Source: an uncultured Oscillospiraceae bacterium (GTDB lineage Bacteria; Bacillota; Clostridia; Oscillospirales; Oscillospiraceae). From it: a stretch of DNA of 64,000 bases. The position numbers were made by a program, and so were the translations under genes. Positions 36,019 through 44,466 of the stretch are shown in pieces. The notes beneath the pieces are model-generated. The model saw only the letters and a list, made by a program, of their open reading frames with translations, ran no database searches and was not told where the DNA came from. Location: the NCBI GenBank assembly GCA_947169975.1, contig CAMVRT010000007.1:1-64000 (forward strand), given 5' to 3'. Positions within the stretch are counted from its first letter, which is position 1. Every line of letters begins with the position of its first letter.

Positions 36019-37936
36019 TATCGGCACCTCCTCTGTGCTGCGTCATCAGCACGCCGATCTCCCGTTTGTCAGTGGTGCGGGCGTCCACCACGCCGGAAAC
36101 CTGACCGCCGCACAGCACCACGATCCGGTCACAAAGCTCCAGCAGCACGTCCAAATCCTCGCCCACGTAGATCACGGCGCGTCCTTTCATCTTTTGCTCG
36201 GTCAGCAGATTGTAGATGGTGTAGGAGGTGTTGATATCCAGACCGCGGACGGCATAGGCCGTCATCAGCACAGCGGGCTCCTGGGCGATCTCACGGCCCA
36301 CCAGCACCTTCTGCACGTTGCCGCCGGAGAGACGGCGCACCGGGTAGTTTGTGCTGGGTGTCACCACCTCCAGCTCCTGCCAGATGCGCTTGGCCATGGC
36401 CTCCGGCTCCTTGCGGCTGACGAACAGGCCCTTTGTTTTGCGCCAGGAGCGCAGCAGCATATTACCCGTCATGCCCATGGTGCCCACCAGACCCATGCCC
36501 AGCCGATCCTCCGGCACGAAGCTCATGGCCACGCCGGCCTTTCGGATAGACATGGGATCCATGCCCACCAGATTGACAGGCTTGTTACTTGCGTTTTGCT
36601 GATTTGATTGGATGACCTCAGGCGGAAGGGAGTTAAAATCATTCTGCATAATTGCCATTGATACAATACTCAGACCGAAGATTCCAAGCACCAAATAAGC
36701 AATTTCATTCCCGGTTGCAGTGCATCCGTGGCTTGCAAATTCTTCTTTTACTGTCTTTCCGCGAGTAAACCACCAATAAACAGAATAAAAAGGAACGAAT
36801 ATCAGACACAGCATCTCTCCAATGCAGCTTGATTCGTCTTTCTTAATTGCCCTGATGTTTTTAACGAGTAAATACTCCCAGTAAATGAGGTAAACTCCAA
36901 GAGTTATAATGGACAGAAGAATACTCTTTGCGATATTTCTTTTGCTGATTGCGTCGGAATAATCCACCTTGGGATCGTAGAACTGGATGGTGCCCTCTTT
37001 CACGGGATAGAGGCCCGCCACGGCCTCCAGCAGCTCCCGCTGACCGGAGCCGGCCACGCCGGCGATGCCCAGCACCTCGCCGCTGTTGGCGGTAAAGCTC
37101 ACGTCGTCCAGCCGCTTGACGCCCAGCTCGTCGTAGGCGGTCAGATGCTCAATGACCAGCCGGGGCTTGGGATCCACGGGATCGGGACGGTTGATGTTGA
37201 GACTGACGCGGCGGCCAACCATCATATCGGTGAGGGACTGCTGGTCGGCACTCTGGGTCGGCACATCGCCGATGTACTCGCCCTTGCGGAGGATGGCCAC
37301 CCGGTCGCTGACCTCCAGCACCTCGTGGAGCTTGTGGGTGATGATGATGAGGGACTTTCCGTCCTTCTGCATGTTCCGCATGATCTGGAACAGCTTGTCC
37401 GTCTCCTGAGGGGTCAGGACGGCGGTGGGCTCGTCCAGAATGAGAATGTCGGCACCGCGGTAGAGTACCTTAACGATCTCCACCGTCTGCTTCTGGGACA
37501 CGGACATGTTGTAGATCTTCTGATCCGGATCGATGTCGAAACCATACTTTTCGCAGATTTCCCTGACTTTCTGACGGGCCTCCTTCATATCCAGGTGGCC
37601 CTTGAGACCCAGGACGATGTTCTCCGTGGCGGTGAATACGTCCACCAGCTTGAAGTGCTGATGGATCATGCCGATGCCGTGGTCAAAAGCGTCCTTGGGG
37701 GAGGAGATGGTTACCGGCTCGTCATGAATGTAGATCTGCCCCTCGTCGGGGTGATAGATGCCGCAGAGCACGTTCATCAGCGTGGTCTTGCCGCTGCCGT
37801 TTTCCCCCAGCAGCGACAGAATCTCGCCCTCGTGCAGCTCCAGATTGACGGCTTTGTTGGCCACGACCTTCGTGCCGAAGCGCTTGGTGATGTTCTCCAT
37901 TCTGACAGCGTTCTTCACATTTTCCAAGGCAGTCAC
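36008..37936 (-). CDS. BMP-family (nucleoside-type) ABC transporter ATP-binding protein carrying an in-frame DUF4234-like membrane-domain insertion
   Basis: First NBD GENGSGKTT...NMSVSQKQTVEIVKVLYRGADILILDEPTAVLTPQE; second NBD GVAGSGQRELLEAVAGL...[insert]...AGVAMSFVPEDRLGMGLVG...RRLSGGNVQKVLVGREI. Confidence 0.9.
   Translation of the reverse strand: MTALENVKNAVRMENITKRFGTKVVANKAVNLELHEGEILSLLGENGSGKTTLMNVLCGIYHPDEGQIYIHDEPVTISSPKDAFDHGIGMIHQHFKLVDVFTATENIVLGLKGHLDMKEARQKVREICEKYGFDIDPDQKIYNMSVSQKQTVEIVKVLYRGADILILDEPTAVLTPQETDKLFQIMRNMQKDGKSLIIITHKLHEVLEVSDRVAILRKGEYIGDVPTQSADQQSLTDMMVGRRVSLNINRPDPVDPKPRLVIEHLTAYDELGVKRLDDVSFTANSGEVLGIAGVAGSGQRELLEAVAGLYPVKEGTIQFYDPKVDYSDAISKRNIAKSILLSIITLGVYLIYWEYLLVKNIRAIKKDESSCIGEMLCLIFVPFYSVYWWFTRGKTVKEEFASHGCTATGNEIAYLVLGIFGLSIVSMAIMQNDFNSLPPEVIQSNQQNASNKPVNLVGMDPMSIRKAGVAMSFVPEDRLGMGLVGTMGMTGNMLLRSWRKTKGLFVSRKEPEAMAKRIWQELEVVTPSTNYPVRRLSGGNVQKVLVGREIAQEPAVLMTAYAVRGLDINTSYTIYNLLTEQKMKGRAVIYVGEDLDVLLELCDRIVVLCGGQVSGVVDARTTDKREIGVLMTQHRGGADNEA
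36582..36960 (-). other. AT-rich in-frame insertion encoding a DUF4234-like 3-TM domain (edges approximate)
   Basis: Encodes KRNIAKSILLSIITLGVYLIYWEYLLVKNIRAIKK...LCLIFVPFYSVYWWFTRGKTVKEEFASHGCTATGNEIAYLVLGIFGLSIVSMAIMQNDFNSL; AGA/ATA/TTA/GGA codons unlike the host gene; TTTTGCTGATT at 36594-36604 and 36940-36950. Confidence 0.85.
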
Positions 37937-38078
37937 CCTTTCTGTTCGGTGGGGAGAAGACGAACTACCACCTCTAAATAATTTGACACTTTATTCTATC
38001 ACGCTCCGACGGCTTTGTAAATCAAAATCCACAAAAAAATTGTCAGAACAGCATAACAATTATGAGATTCGACAAAAA

Positions 38079-38106
38079 GACCGGGCTGTCAGCAGACAGC
38101 CCGGTC
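38079..38106 (-). terminator. terminator between the substrate-binding protein and ATPase genes
   Basis: GACCGGGCTGTC-N4-GACAGCCCGGTC then TTTTTG on the minus strand. Confidence 0.75.
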
Positions 38107-38127
38107 AAGGTCAGAATATGTCGGGGA

Positions 38128-39300
38128 TTAACCGTAGTTCCGATCCAGCAGGGTAATGCCGTCAATGTCGAGATCGAAGTAAGGCGCGGAGCGATACTCG
38201 GACTCGTGGAAGTAACCGTCGGAGATGACCTCCGTATCGGGGGTGTACTCCGCGTCGGTGTCCACGTCGGCCTTGTAGGTGGTCAGAGCCTTGCCGTCCA
38301 CGGTGAACTTGGCAGTGTCAAATACATGCAGAGTGCCGGCCTTGAGCTCGGCCATAGCCTTGTCAATGGCCTCCTGGGTGCCGGGAGCAGCCACGGCAGT
38401 GTTCAGGTCGGTGAGCTCCACGGAGCCGGTGGCGATGGTGCCGGTCCAGTCGGCATCCATCTTCTTGCCGTCCTGGACGGCCTTGATCACGTACTCATAG
38501 TAGGGCTCCCAGTTGATGCGGGAGGAGATGATATAGGTGTTGGGGGCGACATCCTTGGTGCTGCCGTTGTAGGAAACGTTGGGCACGCCGGCGGTCTCGC
38601 AGGCGGTGGGGGCACCGAAGGAGTCAGCGTGCTGGCTGATGAGGACGCAGCCGTTCTGGATCAGCTTGTTGGCGGCTTCCTTCTCAGCGGCTTCGTTGTA
38701 CCAGGAACCGGTGAAGGTGACTTCCATAGTGGCCTCGGGAACGATGGAGCGGACGCCCAGGAAGAAGGAAGTGTAGCCGGAAATGACCTCGGCGTAGGTG
38801 AAAGCGCCGACGTAGCCGATCTTGGGGGTGGCGCCGGCATTGACCAGCTCCTGCAGCTTCATACCGGCAGCGACGCCGGCCAAGTAGCGGCCCTCATAGA
38901 TGGAGGCAAAGGCGTTGTGGTAGTTGGCCAGACCCTCGGTGTGGGCGCGGGTGCCGGTGGAGTGGCAGAACTGCACATCAGGGTATTCCTTGGCAGCCTG
39001 AATCATGTAGGGCTCATGACCAAAGCTGTCGGCAAAGACGACCTTGCAGCCGTCCTCGGCCATGTCGCAGGCGGTCTCATAGCACTCCTGACCCTCGGGG
39101 ATGTTGGTCTTGATGACGTAGTCCACGCCCAGCTTTTCGCAGGCGGCCTTGGCGGCATTGATGAAGTTCAGGTCATAGGTGGAGTTTTCATCATGCAGGG
39201 TGATGAAGCCCACCTTGAATTTGCTCTCCTGCTTTTTGCCGCAGGCGCCCAGAGCCAGGACCATGACCAGAGCGAGAGCAAGCGCGAGAAACTTTTTCAT
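38128..39300 (-). CDS. BMP-family ABC transporter substrate-binding lipoprotein
   Basis: MKKFLALALALVMVLALGACGKKQ lipobox; FKVGFITLHDENSTYDLNFINAAKAACEKLG; YEGRYLAGVAAGM. Confidence 0.9.
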   Translation of the reverse strand: MKKFLALALALVMVLALGACGKKQESKFKVGFITLHDENSTYDLNFINAAKAACEKLGVDYVIKTNIPEGQECYETACDMAEDGCKVVFADSFGHEPYMIQAAKEYPDVQFCHSTGTRAHTEGLANYHNAFASIYEGRYLAGVAAGMKLQELVNAGATPKIGYVGAFTYAEVISGYTSFFLGVRSIVPEATMEVTFTGSWYNEAAEKEAANKLIQNGCVLISQHADSFGAPTACETAGVPNVSYNGSTKDVAPNTYIISSRINWEPYYEYVIKAVQDGKKMDADWTGTIATGSVELTDLNTAVAAPGTQEAIDKAMAELKAGTLHVFDTAKFTVDGKALTTYKADVDTDAEYTPDTEVISDGYFHESEYRSAPYFDLDIDGITLLDRNYG

Positions 39301-39492
39301 TCGTTTTCCTCCTTTGTCAAAATACCGATTTTATCTTGACGAGCGGCGAAATGTCAGATTACCGCGCGCCTGAACAACGGGCAAATGCCCGACATTCACA
39401 TCCATAAGGGATACTGATATTATACAGTGGTTTCCTCTCAATTTCAACTAAAAAGACGCCCGGACGCAAAAAACTTTGCCGGCGAAAAAACG

Positions 39493-40686
39493 TCAGAAGC
39501 TCTTGCGCTTCTCCTCGCCGCCATCCAGCTTCATAAGAGCCTCCACGGGATCCTTGATCTGGGCCAGGAAGATCATGGCGGCGATGATGTAGGGCTTGAA
39601 GGAGGCCTGCTTGTAGAGGGGAACCAGATAGCGGTCGAAGACGGAGGAATCCACCTCGCCCTCCTCACAGCTGACGCCGGAGATGTCGGCGGGCAGGCAG
39701 TGGAGGTACAGGGCCTTGCCGTCCTTTGTCAGCTTCATCATGTCCTCGCTGCAGGTCCAGTCCTTGTGCTGGGCATTCTGGGCCAGCAGCCGCTGCTCCA
39801 GCGCGTCGATGCCCTCCTTGTCGCCGGCGGCGTAGAGCTTGGTGCGCTCCTCCATGGCGGCAAAGGAGGCCCAGGACTTGGGATAGACGATGTCAGCGTC
39901 ACGGAACGCCTCCTTCATGTCGTTGGTCTTGGTGAAGTGGGAGCCGTACTTCTCGCAGTTCTCCCGGGCGATCTCCTCTACCTCGGGCATCACGTCGTAG
40001 CCCTCGGGATGGGCCAACGTCACGTCCATTCCGAAGCGGGTAAAGAGGCCGATGACGCCCTGGGGCACCGACAGGGGCTTGCCGTAGGAGGGGGAGTAGG
40101 CCCAGGTCATGGCCACCTTCTTGCCCTTCAGGTTCTCCACGCCGCCGAAGTGGTGGATCACATGGAGGAGGTCCGCCATGCACTGGGTGGGGTGGTCCAC
40201 GTCGCACTGGAGGTTCACCAGCGTGGGCTGCTGCTCCAGGATGCCGTCCCGGAAGCCCTCCTTCGTGGCGTCCATAAAGGTCTTCTGATACTTGTGCCCC
40301 TCGCCGATGAACATATCGTCCCGGATGCCGATGACGTCTGCCATGAAGGACACCATGTTGGCAGTCTCACGGACCGTCTCGCCGTGGGCGATCTGGGACT
40401 TCTTCTCGTCCAGATCCTGTACCTCCAGACCCAGCAGGTTGCAGGCGGAGGCGAAGGAGAAGCGGGTTCGGGTGGAGTTGTCCCGGAAGATGGAGATGCC
40501 CAGACCGGAGTCAAAGACCCGGGTGCTCTTGTTCCGTTCCCGCAGGTCCCGGAGGGCGTCGGCCACGGTAAAGATGGCCTCGATCTCGTCGTCGGTCTTG
40601 TCCCAGGTCCAGTAGAAGTCCTCCCGGTACATCTTGCTGATGTCCAGCTCCTGCAGGTGCTTTGCCAGCTCGGCTGTCTTGCTCAT
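39493..40686 (-). CDS. ygeW: knotted carbamoyltransferase YgeW
   Basis: SIFRDNSTRTRFSFASACNLLGLEVQDLDEKKSQIAHGETVRETANMVSFMADVIGIRDD; QCDVDHPTQCMADLLH. Confidence 0.9.
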   Translation of the reverse strand: MSKTAELAKHLQELDISKMYREDFYWTWDKTDDEIEAIFTVADALRDLRERNKSTRVFDSGLGISIFRDNSTRTRFSFASACNLLGLEVQDLDEKKSQIAHGETVRETANMVSFMADVIGIRDDMFIGEGHKYQKTFMDATKEGFRDGILEQQPTLVNLQCDVDHPTQCMADLLHVIHHFGGVENLKGKKVAMTWAYSPSYGKPLSVPQGVIGLFTRFGMDVTLAHPEGYDVMPEVEEIARENCEKYGSHFTKTNDMKEAFRDADIVYPKSWASFAAMEERTKLYAAGDKEGIDALEQRLLAQNAQHKDWTCSEDMMKLTKDGKALYLHCLPADISGVSCEEGEVDSSVFDRYLVPLYKQASFKPYIIAAMIFLAQIKDPVEALMKLDGGEEKRKSF

Positions 40687-40701
40687 GTCGTTACCTCCGT
40701 T

Positions 40702-42099
40702 TCACTTGATATCATTGCCAGTCAGTTCCTGCCGGAAGGCGGTGGCGGAGCCGTCCTTGTTCTCCGGTTTATACAGCATGGGGACGGCGGCGTACACCGC
40801 GGCGCAGGTCACCAGATCCTGCTTCCAGGTGATCTCGTTTGGGGCGTGGGCCTGGGACTCGGCGCCGGGACCGAAGCCCACGCAGGGGATGCCGTAGCGG
40901 CCCTGGATGGACACGCCGTTGGTGGAGAAGGTCCACTTGTCCGTCAGGGGCCGTCCCACACGGGTGGAGGCGGCCTTCTCATCGGCATAGAGCCGCTCGG
41001 TGCCCCACAGGGCGTGGTGGGCGTCCACCAGCGCCTGGACGTGAGGGGCGCTCTCCTTGTTGATCCAGGTGGGGAAGAAGCACTCTGTCTCGTACACGTG
41101 GCCGGTCCATGCCGGACGGTCGTACATATACATAGACACTTTCACGTCCCTGGCGTACTTCCGCACGGCGGGCAGGTCCTCGATCTCCTTCAGGCAGGAC
41201 TGGTAGGTCTCGCCGGCGGTCATGCGGCGATCCACGGAGATGGCGCAGCTGTCCGCCACGGCGCAGCGGGAGGGGGAGGTGTAGAAGATCTGGCTGGTGG
41301 TGCAGGTGCCCCGGCCCAGGAACCGGGCGTCCTCCCAGTGGTCAGGGTTGTACTTGGGATCCAGCATCTTCACAAGGCCCTTGATCTCCACGGTGTCGTC
41401 GGCGGGATTCTCGTTGAGATCCCGCACATTCTCGATGATCTCCGCCATCTTGTGGATGGCGTTGTCGCCCCGCTCGGGAGCCGAGCCGTGGCAGGATACG
41501 CCGTGGACGTCCACCCGGATCTCCATGCGGCCCCGGTGACCGCGGTAGATGCCGCCGTCGGTGGGCTCGGTGGAGATGACGAACTCGATTTTGCTGCGGG
41601 CGTCCTCCGGCCCGTTGAAGTACTCGTTGACGATGGACTGCCAGCACATGCCGTCGCAGTCCTCCTCCTGCACGGAGCCTACGATCATAATCTTATAGCC
41701 CTCGGGAATGAGGCCCAGATCCTTCATGATGCGTCCGCCGTAGGCAGCGGCGGCCATGCCGCCCTCCTGATCCGAGCCGCCCCGTCCGTAGATGATGGTG
41801 TCGGTCTCGTAGCCCTCGTAGGGGTCGGCCTCCCAGTTGTCCCGGTTGCCGACGCCCACGGTGTCCACGTGGGAGTCGATGGCGATGATCTTCTCGCCCT
41901 GCCCCAGCCAGCCGATGACATTGCCCAGCTTGTCGATCTCCACCTTGTCGTAGCCCAGCTTTTCCAGCTCCTGGGCGATGCGCTTGACCACCCGTTCCTC
42001 CTCGCAGGACTCCGAGGGGATGGCGATCATATCCCGCAGGAAGCGACTCATGTCGTCCCGGTAAGAGACGGCAGCGGCCTTGACGGCTTCAAAATCCAT
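40702..42099 (-). CDS. ygeY: YgeY family selenium metabolism-linked hydrolase (M20-like)
   Basis: [52 protein letters not shown]; adjacent to ygeW. Confidence 0.9.
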   Translation of the reverse strand: MDFEAVKAAAVSYRDDMSRFLRDMIAIPSESCEEERVVKRIAQELEKLGYDKVEIDKLGNVIGWLGQGEKIIAIDSHVDTVGVGNRDNWEADPYEGYETDTIIYGRGGSDQEGGMAAAAYGGRIMKDLGLIPEGYKIMIVGSVQEEDCDGMCWQSIVNEYFNGPEDARSKIEFVISTEPTDGGIYRGHRGRMEIRVDVHGVSCHGSAPERGDNAIHKMAEIIENVRDLNENPADDTVEIKGLVKMLDPKYNPDHWEDARFLGRGTCTTSQIFYTSPSRCAVADSCAISVDRRMTAGETYQSCLKEIEDLPAVRKYARDVKVSMYMYDRPAWTGHVYETECFFPTWINKESAPHVQALVDAHHALWGTERLYADEKAASTRVGRPLTDKWTFSTNGVSIQGRYGIPCVGFGPGAESQAHAPNEITWKQDLVTCAAVYAAVPMLYKPENKDGSATAFRQELTGNDIK

Positions 42100-42290
42100 A
42101 TCGGTAACCTCCGTTTTCATAAAGTGACAGGATCGTGTACATATTCTGATATTCTAATCATAGCACGGCTTTTTGGGAAGTCAAACAATAAATGAGAAAA
42201 CCTAAATAATTTTTAGAAAAAATTGAATTGATTTATGACGATATTGTGATAAAATGTAAAATGGATAAATAGAGAAGGGGGGCTGGTCAC

Positions 42291-42938
42291 GTGGAAAGCA
42301 GACGCTTGGAACTTCTCAAGCAGATGGCGGACGGCATCGCCGCCCAGTTCGGGTCACGCTGCGAGGTGGTGATCCACGATGTGAGCACCATGGATCACTC
42401 CATTGTGTACATCGTCAACGGCCACGTCTCCGGCCGGAAGGTGGGGGACGGCGGCTCCCGTGTGGTCATCGAGCAGGCGCTGCAGGCCGACGCCCAGCCG
42501 AAGGATGAGCTGTGCTATCTCACCCGCACGCCTGACGGCAAGATATTGAAATCCTCCTCTCTCTATATCCGCAACAGCCGGGGCAGGGTAGAGGCCATCT
42601 TCTCCATCAACTACGACGTGACGGGGCTGATGATGCTGCGGCGGGAGCTGGACGACGCGCTGGATACCGGCGGCAAAAAGCAGGAGCCGGAGAAGATCAT
42701 CAACGTCAACGACGTGCTCAATGAGCTCATCGAGCAGTCGGTGGAGCTGGTGGGCAAGCCGGTGGCCATGATGACCAAGGACGATAAGATCCGCGCCATC
42801 CGTTTTCTCAACCAGAGCGGCGCGTTTCTGGTGACCAAGTCCGGCGACAAGGTTGCCAAATACTTCGGTATTTCCAAATACACACTTTACGCATATATTG
42901 ACGCCAACAAGAGGCAGGAGGAAAAAAAGAATGGGTAA
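42291..42938 (+). CDS. YheO-like PAS plus HTH transcriptional regulator
   Basis: CEVVIHDVSTMDHSIVYIVNGHVSGRKVGD; C-terminal NQSGAFLVTKSGDKVAKYFGISKYTLYAYI. Confidence 0.88.
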   Translation: MESRRLELLKQMADGIAAQFGSRCEVVIHDVSTMDHSIVYIVNGHVSGRKVGDGGSRVVIEQALQADAQPKDELCYLTRTPDGKILKSSSLYIRNSRGRVEAIFSINYDVTGLMMLRRELDDALDTGGKKQEPEKIINVNDVLNELIEQSVELVGKPVAMMTKDDKIRAIRFLNQSGAFLVTKSGDKVAKYFGISKYTLYAYIDANKRQEEKKNG

Positions 42939-44409
42939 AATCGATCTGACCATCAACAAAACCGGTCTGGCGCACAACATTGAAAAGGCGCGGGAGAACA
43001 ACGTCATCATCCCCACCTTTGCCCAGATGGAGAATCCGGAGCTGGTCCCGGAGAAGATCAAGGCCAAGCTGAGCCACACGGGCTTGTGGGACGTGGACCC
43101 TGTGAACCTGTTCCGCATCACGTGGAAAAACGAGGCCAAGGAGACGGGTGGTCTGTTCCAGGCCGTGCCCAACTACGTGGAGATCCCCAGTGAGCTCTCC
43201 GGCGTGCCCTGCCGCATCATCGCCATGGCGGGCAAGTGGTTCCCCACCGGCTGCCATAAGGTAGGCGCTTCCTTTGGCTGTCTGGCTCCCCGTCTGGTGA
43301 CCGGTCAGTTCGACGCCACCTATCACCACGCCGTGTGGCCCTCCACCGGCAACTACTGCCGCGGCGGCGCCTTCAACTCCAAGTTGCTGGCGGTGGACAG
43401 CGTGGCCATCCTGCCCGCCGAGATGAGCAAGGAGCGCTTCGACTGGCTCAGCAAGATCGCCGGTCAGGTCATCGCCACCCCCGGCTGCGAGTCCAACGTG
43501 AAGGAGATCTTTGACAAGACCTGGGAGCTGCGCCGGGACCCCGCCATGATGATCTTCAACCAGTTCGAGGAGATGGGCAATCCCCTGTGGCACTACAACG
43601 TCACCGGCCGCGCACTGGCGGACCTCTTCGAGGCCGTGAAGAAGCCGGGCCAGCGCCTTGCCGGCGCATGCTTCACCTCCGGCTCCGCCGGCACCCTCAG
43701 CGCCGGCGACCTCCTCAAGGAGCGCTATCCCCATCTGAAGCTGGCGGTGGGCGAGGCTCTGCAGTGCCCCACCATCCTGAATAACGGCTTCGGCGGCCAC
43801 CGCATCGAGGGCATCGGCGACAAGCATATCCCCTGGATCCACAACGTGAAGAACACCGACATGGCCATCGCCATCGACGATGAGGACAGCCAGCGTCTGC
43901 TGCGCCTGTTCAACTGCGAGGCGGGCAAGGCCTACATGAAGGAGCTGGGCGTCAGCAACGAGCTCATCGAGAAGCTGAGCTGGCTGGGCATCTCCGGCAT
44001 CGCCAACGTGCTGTGCTGCATCAAGATGGCCAAGTACTATGAGTTCACCGCCGACGACGTGGTCTGCACCGTGCTGACCGACTCCGCCTCCATGTACCAG
44101 TCCCGCATCGACGAGCTCAACGAGATGTACGGCGCATACGACGACAAGGCCGCCGCCTTGGATCACAACCTGCACATGCTGGGCCTGAAGACAGACAATC
44201 TGCTGGAGCTGACCTACGCCGAGCGCAAGCGCGTTCACAACCTGAAGTATTACACCTGGGTGGAGCAGCAGGGACGCACCGTGGAGGAGCTGAACGACCT
44301 GTGGTACGACGTCGAGCACACTTGGGACGCCGTCCACGCCCAGGCCAAAGAGCTGGATGAGCTGATCAACGAGTTCAACGAGGCCACCGGCCTGCTGAAG
44401 AATCTGTAA
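42931..44409 (+). CDS. pyridoxal-phosphate-dependent enzyme, fold type II (cysteine synthase-like)
   Basis: FPTGCHKVGASFG lysine motif, PSTGNYCRGGAFN, GSAGTLSAGDLL phosphate-loop motif; start overlaps the YheO-like gene by 8 nt. Confidence 0.8.
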   Translation: MGKIDLTINKTGLAHNIEKARENNVIIPTFAQMENPELVPEKIKAKLSHTGLWDVDPVNLFRITWKNEAKETGGLFQAVPNYVEIPSELSGVPCRIIAMAGKWFPTGCHKVGASFGCLAPRLVTGQFDATYHHAVWPSTGNYCRGGAFNSKLLAVDSVAILPAEMSKERFDWLSKIAGQVIATPGCESNVKEIFDKTWELRRDPAMMIFNQFEEMGNPLWHYNVTGRALADLFEAVKKPGQRLAGACFTSGSAGTLSAGDLLKERYPHLKLAVGEALQCPTILNNGFGGHRIEGIGDKHIPWIHNVKNTDMAIAIDDEDSQRLLRLFNCEAGKAYMKELGVSNELIEKLSWLGISGIANVLCCIKMAKYYEFTADDVVCTVLTDSASMYQSRIDELNEMYGAYDDKAAALDHNLHMLGLKTDNLLELTYAERKRVHNLKYYTWVEQQGRTVEELNDLWYDVEHTWDAVHAQAKELDELINEFNEATGLLKNL

Positions 44410-44420
44410 AAAAGTACGAA

Positions 44421-44450
44421 ACAGGGCAGGGGAGACCCTGCCCTGTTTTG
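44421..44450 (+). terminator. intercistronic terminator-like hairpin
   Basis: ACAGGGCAGGG-gaga-CCCTGCCCTGT-TTTG. Confidence 0.7.
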
Positions 44451-44466
44451 ATAAGGAGAACACACC

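Noticed and set aside
36582-36960. Intein explanation for the ATPase insertion
   Set aside because: No terminal His-Asn plus Cys/Ser/Thr junction and no splicing-domain motifs; the segment is strongly hydrophobic with repeated membrane motifs
36582-36960. Independent small gene or intron explanation for the ATPase insertion
   Set aside because: No SD-ATG at its start and no stop at its end; it is translated in the host frame. No group I/II intron ORF, and too short for a typical group II ribozyme
39427-42195. 922-aa plus-strand ORF antisense to ygeW/ygeY
   Set aside because: Shadow ORF in GC-rich DNA; the opposite strand has two clearly recognisable enzymes with SD sites
42808-44463. 551-aa minus-strand ORF opposite the PLP enzyme
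   Set aside because: Shadow ORF with no conserved motifs
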